From Ruminococcus sp. (GTDB lineage Bacteria > Bacillota > Clostridia > Oscillospirales > Acutalibacteraceae), in contig JAFLSL010000019.1 of assembly GCA_022510985.1 (NCBI GenBank), forward strand, positions 1-10,583: a stretch of DNA of 10,583 nt, in the 5' to 3' direction. How positions within the stretch are numbered: the first letter of the stretch is position 1; each line of letters starts with the position of its first letter. Below are positions 1 to 5,106 of this stretch, piece by piece. The notes beneath the pieces are model-generated. The model saw only the letters and a program-made list of their open reading frames with translations. It searched no databases and was not told the DNA's origin. Made by a program: the position numbers and the translations under genes.

Positions 1-183
1 GATATCCGTAAGGAAATGGGATTGCAAATAAATGATATGCTTAAAATCGATGTTAATAACGGTCAGATAATTATAACCAAAGCGGATGATAGTTGTGTTT
101 TCTGCGGAAAAACCTCAAAGCTTAAAAGCTACCGCGGAAAAACAGTTTGCGAAAGCTGTATAAAAGAGCTAAATAACTCTTGA
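1..183 (+). CDS. AbrB/SpoVT-family transcriptional regulator with C-terminal zinc knuckle (3' end only)
   Basis: The gene enters from the left edge; 60 codons and a TGA stop are visible. The first residues, DIRKEMGLQINDMLKI, match the second half of the swapped-hairpin AbrB/MazE/SpoVT DNA-binding fold, where an 'IPKEIR...LGI..GD.LEI' pattern is usual, so roughly 20 N-terminal residues are missing. After it comes a short cysteine-rich tail with two CxxC pairs (CVFC at residues 35-38 and CESC at 52-55) about 13 residues apart, which should hold one zinc ion. Family knowledge: such proteins are small dimeric transition-state or sporulation regulators in Firmicutes. Targets cannot be read from the sequence. 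No terminator is seen after the stop, and a promoter for the next gene overlaps the stop codon. Confidence 0.8.
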   Translation, partial: DIRKEMGLQINDMLKIDVNNGQIIITKADDSCVFCGKTSKLKSYRGKTVCESCIKELNNS

Positions 184-211
184 CAAACTCAATTAAATAA
201 TTCATTATAAT
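180..211 (+). promoter_or_regulatory. Probable sigma-A promoter for the dCMP deaminase gene
   Basis: A perfect -35 box TTGACA lies at 180-185 and overlaps the TGA stop of the AbrB gene. A perfect TATAAT lies at 206-211, but the spacer to it is 20 bases, longer than usual. The overlapping CATTAT at 203-208 gives a 17-base spacer with a 4/6 match, so the exact -10 is uncertain. Transcription should begin near 215-220, leaving a leader of about 45-50 bases. That leader contains a weak inverted repeat, ACTGC (227-231) with GCAGT (242-246). Confidence 0.6.
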
Positions 212-253
212 AGTACAAGGATTTGGACTGCTCACAAAGAGGCAGTAAAAAAT

Positions 254-260
254 GAGGTGG
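254..260 (+). promoter_or_regulatory. Ribosome binding site that fixes the dCMP deaminase start
   Basis: GAGGTGG sits 5 bases before the ATG at 266. The in-frame GTG at 257 lies inside this Shine-Dalgarno sequence and so is very unlikely to be the start, although it opens a slightly longer reading frame. Confidence 0.7.
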
Positions 261-265
261 AATAT

Positions 266-754
266 ATGTCACGAATTGATAAGGAGAATTATTATCTCGA
301 TATTGCCGAAACTGTTCTTGAACGCGGAACCTGTTTGCGTAGAAACTACGGAGCAATTATTGTTAACAACGACCAGATTGTGTCAAGCGGATATGTAGGT
401 GCACCCAGAGGAAGAAAAAACTGCATTGACCTCGGTACTTGTATTCGTGAAAAGCTCAATGTTCAACGTGGCACACGCTACGAGCTTTGTCGCAGCGTTC
501 ACGCAGAGGCTAACGCTATTATCCACGCTCCGCGTGAGCAAATGATTGGTGCTACTATGTATCTTGTCGGAAAAGAATTCGGCACCGGTGAATATGTAAA
601 AAATGCAAATTCCTGTGCTATGTGCAAGCGTATGATAATTAACGCAGGTATTAAACGCGTTGTTGTCAGAAACAGCAAAACGGATTTCACCGCAATTTAC
701 ATAGAGGATTGGATTGTTGATGACGATTCGCTTTTAGGAAAAGAAGGCTATTAA
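266..754 (+). CDS. comEB: dCMP deaminase (ComEB type, cytidine/deoxycytidylate deaminase family)
   Basis: The 162-residue cytosolic protein should deaminate dCMP to dUMP, supplying substrate for thymidylate synthase. The zinc site is complete: HAEANAI at 79-85 gives ligand His79 and catalytic Glu81, and SCAMC at 116-120 gives ligands Cys117 and Cys120. Two features separate dCMP deaminases from cytidine or tRNA deaminases. One is the substrate-loop pattern GYVGAPRG (42-49) followed by a conserved Cys53. The other is the long insertion running CIREKLN...RGTRYELCR just before HAE, typical of Gram-positive ComEB-like enzymes. The length is normal for the family. The ATG at 266 is chosen over GTG 257 because GAGGTGG lies just upstream. 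The gene has its own promoter and is followed by a GC-rich hairpin. The comEB name is by family; a role in competence is not implied. Confidence 0.9.
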   Translation: MSRIDKENYYLDIAETVLERGTCLRRNYGAIIVNNDQIVSSGYVGAPRGRKNCIDLGTCIREKLNVQRGTRYELCRSVHAEANAIIHAPREQMIGATMYLVGKEFGTGEYVKNANSCAMCKRMIINAGIKRVVVRNSKTDFTAIYIEDWIVDDDSLLGKEGY

Positions 755-766
755 AATAAAGGATAG

Positions 767-792
767 GGGGCGGGCTACCGCCCCGTTTTGTT
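767..792 (+). terminator. GC-rich hairpin with short U tract between dCMP deaminase and PPTase genes (terminator or split-RBS spacer)
   Basis: GGGGCGG (767-773) pairs perfectly with CCGCCCC (778-784) around a GCTA loop, and GTTTTGTT (785-792) follows. This has the form of an intrinsic terminator for the dCMP deaminase gene, although the U tract is short and interrupted. The next start codon begins at 793, with no gap. The only Shine-Dalgarno-like sequence, AAAGGA (758-763), lies upstream of the hairpin; with the hairpin folded it would be about 11 bases from the ATG. The element may terminate partially, act as a structured spacer for translation, or both. Confidence 0.65.
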
Positions 793-1401
793 ATGACAGA
801 GTTTTACTTTACAAATATAAAAAATATTTCTTTATCGGAATTAAATTTAAGCAAAATTCCAAAATACCGCCGAGAAAAAATAGCAAGACTTCCGAGTGGG
901 AGCGACAAGCTACGCTCGCTTGCGGCAGGACTTCTGATTGAAAAATTTATCGGAAATAAGGAAATTAAAAACGGAAAATACGGCAAACCTTACTGTGAGG
1001 GAGGAAGATGTTTCAATCTTTCCCACAGCGGCGATTATGTAATTCTAGCTGTCAGTGACTGTGAAGTCGGCTGTGATATCGAGTGTGTAAGATTTTTAGA
1101 TTATGAACGGCTCGGGAAAAAAGTTTTCCACGAAAACGAGCGTGAAAAACTGGGGAATTTATCAGATAAACAGGACTGTTTTTTTGAGATTTGGACTCGC
1201 AAGGAAGCATTTGTAAAATTCTTAGGTGAAGGTTTTCATTTTAAAATGACCTCGCTCGATTTAAGTGATTTACCCGAGAAATTCGAGTATAATAACCGTA
1301 CATGCTTTTTTAAAGAGTATATGCTGTGCGGCTTTAAAATTATGCTATGCTGCGAGAAAAATGATTTTCCAGAAGACATAATAGAAATAAAATTTAATTA
1401 A
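793..1401 (+). CDS. Sfp-type 4'-phosphopantetheinyl transferase
   Basis: The 202-residue protein should transfer 4'-phosphopantetheine from coenzyme A to a serine of a carrier protein. The family motifs are present in order: KLRSLAAG (39-46), GKPY (64-67), FNLSHSGDYV (74-83), the metal-binding GCDIE (93-97; Asp95, Glu97), and WTRKEAFVK (134-142; Trp134, Lys137, Glu138). Family knowledge: Sfp-type enzymes act on peptide or polyketide synthase carriers or, when broad, on fatty-acid ACP. No carrier or synthase gene is present here, so the partner is unknown. The ATG at 793 fits the usual family start, but it directly abuts a hairpin and lacks an adjacent Shine-Dalgarno sequence. The nitroreductase gene begins 17 bases after the stop, so the two are probably co-transcribed. 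No promoter was recognised immediately upstream. Confidence 0.88.
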   Translation: MTEFYFTNIKNISLSELNLSKIPKYRREKIARLPSGSDKLRSLAAGLLIEKFIGNKEIKNGKYGKPYCEGGRCFNLSHSGDYVILAVSDCEVGCDIECVRFLDYERLGKKVFHENEREKLGNLSDKQDCFFEIWTRKEAFVKFLGEGFHFKMTSLDLSDLPEKFEYNNRTCFFKEYMLCGFKIMLCCEKNDFPEDIIEIKFN

Positions 1402-1418
1402 CGAAAGGATGAATACAA

Positions 1419-1946
1419 ATGGGTAACGAAGTTATTAAGGCGATGATTAACAGAAGAAGCGTGCGAAAGTATAAGCCCGATATGGTATCCAAAGAGGTTA
1501 TCAACGAAATTATTGAGGCAGGACTTTATGCCGCGAGCGGTAGAAACTTTCAGGCGGTAATTACTGTTGCTGTAACCGACAAAAAGCTCCGCGATAAGCT
1601 TATGGAAATGAATAGGAAAATCGGTGGCTGGGACGAAGACTTTGACCCTTTCTACGGAGCACCCGTTGTTTTGATTGTTCTTGCCGATAAGTCCGTCCCG
1701 ACCTATGTTTATGACGGAAGCCTTGTTATGGGAAACCTTATGCTTGCGGCTGACTCTTTAGGAATTGGCAGCTGCTGGATCCACAGAGCTAAAGAAGAGT
1801 TTGAAAGCGAAGAGGGAAAAGAAATTTTAAAATCTCTCGGAATTGAAGGTGACTTTGAAGGAATTGGTCACTGTGTTATCGGCTACGCTGATGAGAAAAA
1901 GAAAAACATTCCGAGAAAAGAAAACCGAGTTTTCTATGTTGAATAA
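1419..1946 (+). CDS. Small nitroreductase-family FMN flavoprotein
   Basis: The 175-residue protein belongs to the nitroreductase superfamily of homodimeric FMN enzymes that use NAD(P)H to reduce nitro compounds, quinones or similar acceptors; the physiological substrate is unknown. Visible FMN-contact segments are RRSVRKY (12-18), ASGRNFQ (39-45), the strand GAPVVLIV (80-87), SLGIGSCWI (113-121) and GY at 155-156 near the end. The length is at the short end of the family, but all core elements are present, so it does not look truncated. A ribosome site GAAAGGAT (1403-1410) lies 8 bases before the ATG. It follows the phosphopantetheinyl transferase gene by 17 bases and ends before a strong terminator, so it closes the + strand operon. 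A ferredoxin-like extension is absent. Confidence 0.88.
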   Translation: MGNEVIKAMINRRSVRKYKPDMVSKEVINEIIEAGLYAASGRNFQAVITVAVTDKKLRDKLMEMNRKIGGWDEDFDPFYGAPVVLIVLADKSVPTYVYDGSLVMGNLMLAADSLGIGSCWIHRAKEEFESEEGKEILKSLGIEGDFEGIGHCVIGYADEKKKNIPRKENRVFYVE

Positions 1947-1978
1947 TATCATTTAGTTTTCAATTATTTTTTAGCATA

Positions 1979-2010
1979 AAAAGACCGAAGGATATTCCCT
2001 CGGTCTTTTT
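1979..2010. terminator. Bidirectional intrinsic terminator between nitroreductase and spore-protein genes
   Basis: AAGACCGA (1981-1988) pairs with TCGGTCTT (2000-2007), and inside the stem GG pairs with CC across one A-C mismatch. Runs of T after the stem (2006-2010) and of A before it (1978-1982) give a U tract on both strands. It should end the nitroreductase transcript rightward and the spore-protein transcript leftward. Confidence 0.85.
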
Positions 2011-2046
2011 CTTAATCTGATAAATGATTTTTAAAGATTTATATTC

Positions 2047-2238
2047 TTACTTTAAGCCTTTTTCATAAGACTCGATCATCTTTTTAACCATCTGACCGCC
2101 GACAGAACCAGCCTGACGTGCAGTGATGTCGCCGTTATAACCCTGCTTGAGGTTAACTCCTACTTCGCTTGCAGCTTCCATCTTGAAACGCTCAAGAGCT
2201 TCCTTAGCCTCGGGTACTACGATATTACTCTTAGACAT
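2047..2238 (-). CDS. Alpha/beta-type small acid-soluble spore protein (SASP)
   Basis: The 63-residue protein is a DNA-coating SASP, made in the forespore and degraded on germination by the GPR protease. The family signature is clear: GDITARQAGSVGGQMVKKMI at 36-55, with the typical Gly-Gly and MVK DNA-contact region. The GPR cleavage region is recognisable at 24-27 (SEVG, compared with the usual TEFA-like sequence). The N-terminal half carries the amphipathic pattern expected of the first helix. Full length is normal at 60-70 residues. The start is set by AGGAGT (2246-2251 on the minus strand) 7 bases before ATG. It is monocistronic, with a terminator downstream and a neighbour upstream that has its own terminator. 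Expression is expected from a forespore sigma-G promoter, for which only a -10-like match is seen. Confidence 0.95.
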   Translation of the reverse strand: MSKSNIVVPEAKEALERFKMEAASEVGVNLKQGYNGDITARQAGSVGGQMVKKMIESYEKGLK

Positions 2239-2280
2239 AGTAACTACTCCTTTTCTTTTTATTTAATAATTTATAAATTA

Positions 2281-2306
2281 AGCAACTTTAACGTTGCTAT
2301 AGTATT
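2281..2306 (-). promoter_or_regulatory. Possible forespore promoter -10 and dyad upstream of the SASP gene
   Basis: On the minus strand AATACTA (2306 to 2300) resembles the sigma-G -10 consensus (CATWHTA-like, first base different); a convincing -35 at 17-18 bases was not found. Directly downstream lies a dyad, AGCAAC-GTTAAA-GTTGCT (2298 to 2281), with 6-bp arms. If transcription starts 6-7 bases after the -10, the first arm overlaps the start site. The dyad could therefore be an operator or, with a slightly earlier start, a 5'-terminal mRNA hairpin. The remaining intergenic sequence (2252-2280 and 2307-2374) is very AT-rich, and I recognise nothing else in it. Confidence 0.35.
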
Positions 2307-2374
2307 GTGTGAATTTTTTCAATGAATATATATAGCAATTTTTTCAAGTTTTTGTTTAATAATTTTAATTCTTA

Positions 2375-2411
2375 ATATAAAAATCACCCTTGTTATTTTG
2401 CAAGAGTGATT
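2375..2411 (-). terminator. Intrinsic terminator of the phosphoesterase operon
   Basis: Read on the minus strand, AATCAC-U-CUUG (2411 to 2401) pairs with CAAG-G-GUGAUU (2392 to 2382). The middle pair is a U-G wobble, giving an 11-bp stem with an 8-base loop. The tail is TTTTTATATT in DNA (bases 2384 to 2375; its first bases belong to the stem). It begins about 15 bases after the phosphoesterase stop codon at 2426. Confidence 0.8.
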
Positions 2412-2425
2412 CTTTATTATGTATG

Positions 2426-3013
2426 CTATATTTCAATTACGCAATAGTTGTAGGCGTTTATTACGGTTGTTTTTCCGTGTTCGGTTTTTTGCGGAATGGA
2501 CGAGCCGTAGTTTCTGTGAATATGTCCGTGCAAGAAGAATTTCGGTTTGTAGCGGTCGAGAAGCTTGTTAAAACATTCAAAACCGCGGTGGGGCAGAGTA
2601 TCAAAGTCGTTTAGATGCCTTGCCGGGGCATGAGTTACAAGAATATCAAAGCCCCTGTGGCGAAGTATAGACGGAAAAAGTCTGCGTATCCTTCGTTTCA
2701 TCTGCTTGTCGGTGTACATATATTTTCCTTCTCTGTAGCGATATGAACCGCCTAAGCCCAGAATTCGCACGCCTTTATAAACATAAAGCTCGTCATCAAT
2801 ACATATACAGCCCTCGGGAATTTTTTTGTGATTTTCGTCGTGATTTCCGTGGATGTATAAAAGCGGACATTCAGCCATAGTTACCAAAAACTCGAGATAC
2901 TCCTCTTTTAAATCTCCGCAGGCGATAATAAGGTCAAAATCGCTGAGCTTTCCGGGAGAGTAAAAATCGTAGAAAAATTTTGATTCAACGTCGGCAACGG
3001 TGAGGATTTTCAT
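2426..3013 (-). CDS. Calcineurin-like metallophosphoesterase with a DxE first motif
   Basis: The 195-residue protein has the two-metal phosphoesterase fold. Motifs in order are ADVE (7-10), CGD (32-34), YIHGNHDE (53-60), THAP (127-130) and HGHIH (162-166). The first motif is usually D-x-H; here it is Asp8-Val9-Glu10, so Glu replaces the histidine ligand. I recall a related Clostridial subgroup with VSDxE in this place, so it is probably a subgroup trait rather than decay. No signal peptide is present, so it should act in the cytosol; the substrate is unknown. Its ATG overlaps the TGA of the upstream ParB-like/BMP gene (ATGA, 4-base overlap), and AGGTGA (3020-3025) lies 6 bases upstream. The two proteins are therefore probably translationally coupled and functionally linked. 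A terminator follows. Confidence 0.85.
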   Translation of the reverse strand: MKILTVADVESKFFYDFYSPGKLSDFDLIIACGDLKEEYLEFLVTMAECPLLYIHGNHDENHKKIPEGCICIDDELYVYKGVRILGLGGSYRYREGKYMYTDKQMKRRIRRLFPSILRHRGFDILVTHAPARHLNDFDTLPHRGFECFNKLLDRYKPKFFLHGHIHRNYGSSIPQKTEHGKTTVINAYNYCVIEI

Positions 3014-4971
3014 ATCTCGTCACCTGCTTTCGGTTCTGTGTTAGCGGAAGGTGCATTCTGAGATTTTTCTACACCCGCCATATCCACGGTAGCTTTGCCC
3101 ATCGGACTCAGCTCCTCGTACTTCGGGATTGAGCCGATTACATTTTCTACAAGATAATCCATATTGATTATCTGTTCGAGGTTTAACGACTTTTGCTCCT
3201 CGCCGATTTTCTCTCCGCTTTGATTAAACAGAGGGGTTAAAAACGGAATACAAACATTGTGGATTATGCTTTCTTTGAGCAAGTCGGCAAAGCGTCTTGA
3301 CGCTAAAGGAAGCGATTTTGAATATACTATATCCACAACTCCGGCGGACATTCCCCAGTAGTAGTTGAGGGCTTTGTTGCTGTTTTCGTACTCGTATTGC
3401 AGAGTTTTATTGAATACACGTCGCAGAATTTCCTCGTAATACACGCCCCATTTCCAAACGGGGTTAGCTAAAAGCTCCATATCATCGCCGTGAATACACG
3501 AAAGTCCGTAACTGTTTCGGTCGTCATACAGAAATCTTGTTGTATCCTGAGAGGATATGAGGTGTATATCCTGACCTTTAAGAGCCTGAGCTGCCTCCTG
3601 TGCACCTTTTATTGCGGACCATTCGAGGTAAACCTTAGCGTTCGGATTTACCATTTGAGCACCCAAGGCAAAAGCGTTGATTCCCGCAATCTGCCCGAAT
3701 ATCGGATAGTCGCAGACATATCCGAGCTTTCCGCTGTCTGTCATAGAGCCGGCAATTGCCCCGAGGATAAATTTAGCCTCATACATTCTTGTGTAGTAGG
3801 TGCGAATGTATCTGTGGGATTTATTTAGCGAGCAGTTCATAATAACTATGTCGGGATGCTCAACAGCCGCACGAAGGCTTGCCTGTAACAGTCTTGGCGT
3901 GGTTGTAAAAATAATCTTGCTTCCGTCATCAATAGCCTGTTCTATAACCGCCAAAGGGTCGATATCCATAGCGTTCGGATAAGCCTTAGTTTCAATTTTG
4001 TCGTCAAAAATACGCTGTATATGTCGGCGGCCTTTTTCGTGCTCATTATTCCAACCCGAGCTTTCGGGAGTGCCGTCGTAGATAAAAGCAACCTTTGTAA
4101 TTGAGGGTGCGGGAGACGGCAGAACTCTCGAGAGTACGCCGGGCTTTTTTTCTTGTGACGGATGGAGTTTTAATTCGATAGGTTCCTCGTCCTCTTTTAA
4201 GATTACGTCCTCCCACATTCTGCTGAGGTTTTTCTTTATATCATCAGTTTCGGTGTTTTTGAGTTCGTAGTAACCGTAAATCTGAATGTAGCTTAGCATT
4301 GCGTCGCCGACGGTCGATTGCAGTTTTTCTCCGCCGTTTGAAATATACGCTTGCATAAAATAATGGTACACCGCAGAGAACTCCTTTTGTTCATCCTCGC
4401 TCCATTCTTCGTCAGCCTCTTTTCCGAGAGCTTTCTGTAGCTTTAAGTAGCTTCCGCGTTTGCTGAATTCAATAAAATTAATCTTGCTGTATTTATAGAA
4501 AGCTACAAATTCATAGTATAGCTCAACTTCTTCCTCGCCTGTTCTCTCGGGAAGAATTCTTATTACGTTACCTGCGATATTATAAGCGTCAAAAAACTTC
4601 ATAACGCTGACGCGTTTGTTGCCTTCTTCGACATAAAAACGGTTCATATATTCGTAAGCTTTTATGGGATCGCGGATGCCCTCGGTGACATGAGCCTGAC
4701 ATAAATGTTTCCATTTTTGTGCGAATTCGCAGCCCTCTTCCATAATCGGCATAAAATTCGGAGCGAACGCGTTTACCCGACCGCGGAATTTAGTTCCCAC
4801 TATCTGGTCAACAGGAATCTGAACAAGTCCCAAATCTATGCCCGTAGAGGTTTTTTCAGTTGAAAGAAAGTCGTCAAGCACAGGCAGACACGGAGATTTA
4901 CCCTTAGAAATGCACGAACGGTATTCCTTTTGTGCAAGCTTTAAGGCTTCTCTGTAATATGCGTCAGGCAT
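3010..4971 (-). CDS. Cytoplasmic fusion of a ParB-like N-terminal domain with a BMP (PnrA/Med-like) nucleoside-binding domain
   Basis: A 653-residue protein without a signal peptide, lipobox or membrane segment. Residues about 48-135 resemble the ParB N-terminal/sulfiredoxin fold: VDQIVGTKFRGR (54-65), then GIRDPIKAY (98-106) and EEGNKRVSVMKFF (115-127), the last at the place of the ParB 'G.(R/H)R' nucleotide-binding motif. A charged helical linker (about 147-285) follows. Residues about 291-550 match the BMP family of periplasmic-binding-type folds: ITKVAFIYDG, GWNNEHEKGR (306-315), AGSMTDSGKLGYV (407-419), GINAFALGAQ (430-439), WKWGVYYEEIL (506-516), YWGMSAGVV (538-546). The C-terminal tail is low-complexity and polar. 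Family knowledge: BMP proteins such as PnrA bind purine nucleosides, while Med is regulatory. A cytosolic sensor role is inference. ATG 4971 is chosen over GTG 4980 because AGGAG overlaps the latter. It is the first gene of an operon with the phosphoesterase. Confidence 0.82.
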   Translation of the reverse strand: MPDAYYREALKLAQKEYRSCISKGKSPCLPVLDDFLSTEKTSTGIDLGLVQIPVDQIVGTKFRGRVNAFAPNFMPIMEEGCEFAQKWKHLCQAHVTEGIRDPIKAYEYMNRFYVEEGNKRVSVMKFFDAYNIAGNVIRILPERTGEEEVELYYEFVAFYKYSKINFIEFSKRGSYLKLQKALGKEADEEWSEDEQKEFSAVYHYFMQAYISNGGEKLQSTVGDAMLSYIQIYGYYELKNTETDDIKKNLSRMWEDVILKEDEEPIELKLHPSQEKKPGVLSRVLPSPAPSITKVAFIYDGTPESSGWNNEHEKGRRHIQRIFDDKIETKAYPNAMDIDPLAVIEQAIDDGSKIIFTTTPRLLQASLRAAVEHPDIVIMNCSLNKSHRYIRTYYTRMYEAKFILGAIAGSMTDSGKLGYVCDYPIFGQIAGINAFALGAQMVNPNAKVYLEWSAIKGAQEAAQALKGQDIHLISSQDTTRFLYDDRNSYGLSCIHGDDMELLANPVWKWGVYYEEILRRVFNKTLQYEYENSNKALNYYWGMSAGVVDIVYSKSLPLASRRFADLLKESIIHNVCIPFLTPLFNQSGEKIGEEQKSLNLEQIINMDYLVENVIGSIPKYEELSPMGKATVDMAGVEKSQNAPSANTEPKAGDEI

Positions 4972-4979
4972 AGTATTCA

Positions 4980-4984
4980 CTCCT
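4980..4984 (-). promoter_or_regulatory. Ribosome binding site that fixes the ParB-like/BMP start
   Basis: Minus-strand AGGAG (4984 to 4980) sits 8 bases before the ATG at 4971. The alternative in-frame GTG (4980-4978) begins at the last base of this site, so it cannot use it. Confidence 0.7.
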
Positions 4985-5001
4985 TACTGATTAATATAAT
5001 T

Positions 5002-5030
5002 AGTATAATACAAATTTTTATAGATGTCTA
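5002..5030 (-). promoter_or_regulatory. Sigma-A-type promoter for the ParB-like/BMP-phosphoesterase operon
   Basis: On the minus strand a -35 TAGACA (5030 to 5025; 5/6 match) and a -10 TATACT (5007 to 5002; 5/6 match) are separated by exactly 17 bases. The expected start is near 4995, leaving a leader of about 25 bases that contains the AGGAG site. The -35 lies inside a small palindrome, TAGATGTCTA (5021-5030). Confidence 0.7.
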
Positions 5031-5043
5031 CAGAAAATATACT

Positions 5044-5071
5044 TGGCTAAATATAAAATATATGCTACTAT
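5044..5071 (+). promoter_or_regulatory. Candidate promoter for the NadM-like gene
   Basis: TTGGCT (5044-5049; 4/6) and an extended -10 TGcTACTAT (5063-5071) are separated by 16 bases. The predicted start near 5078 lies after the in-frame ATG at 5062, which supports the later start at 5107. The match is moderate. Confidence 0.4.
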
Positions 5072-5106
5072 ATAGATGGGAAACAGAAGATAAAGCGGGT
5101 GTTTTT

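Noticed and set aside
257..259. GTG as the start of the dCMP deaminase
   Set aside because: It lies inside the GAGGTGG ribosome binding site of the ATG at 266.
212..265. Riboswitch in the dCMP deaminase leader
   Set aside because: The leader is only about 50 bases with one weak 5-bp inverted repeat, too small for a known riboswitch class.
2390..2614. Plus-strand reading frame overlapping the phosphoesterase and its terminator
   Set aside because: It begins within the terminator hairpin, lies antisense to a gene with all catalytic motifs, and has no recognisable domain.
3490..3982. Plus-strand open frames antisense to the ParB-like/BMP gene
   Set aside because: They overlap a fully conserved BMP domain and have no start signals or family resemblance.
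4980..4991. Possible signal peptide or lipoprotein start for the BMP-domain protein
   Set aside because: Neither the ATG nor the GTG start gives a hydrophobic segment or lipobox; the N-terminus is polar and a promoter lies directly upstream.
5062..5064. ATG as the start of the NadM-like protein
   Set aside because: No ribosome site precedes it, a candidate -10 overlaps it, and the extra 15 residues do not belong to the conserved domain.
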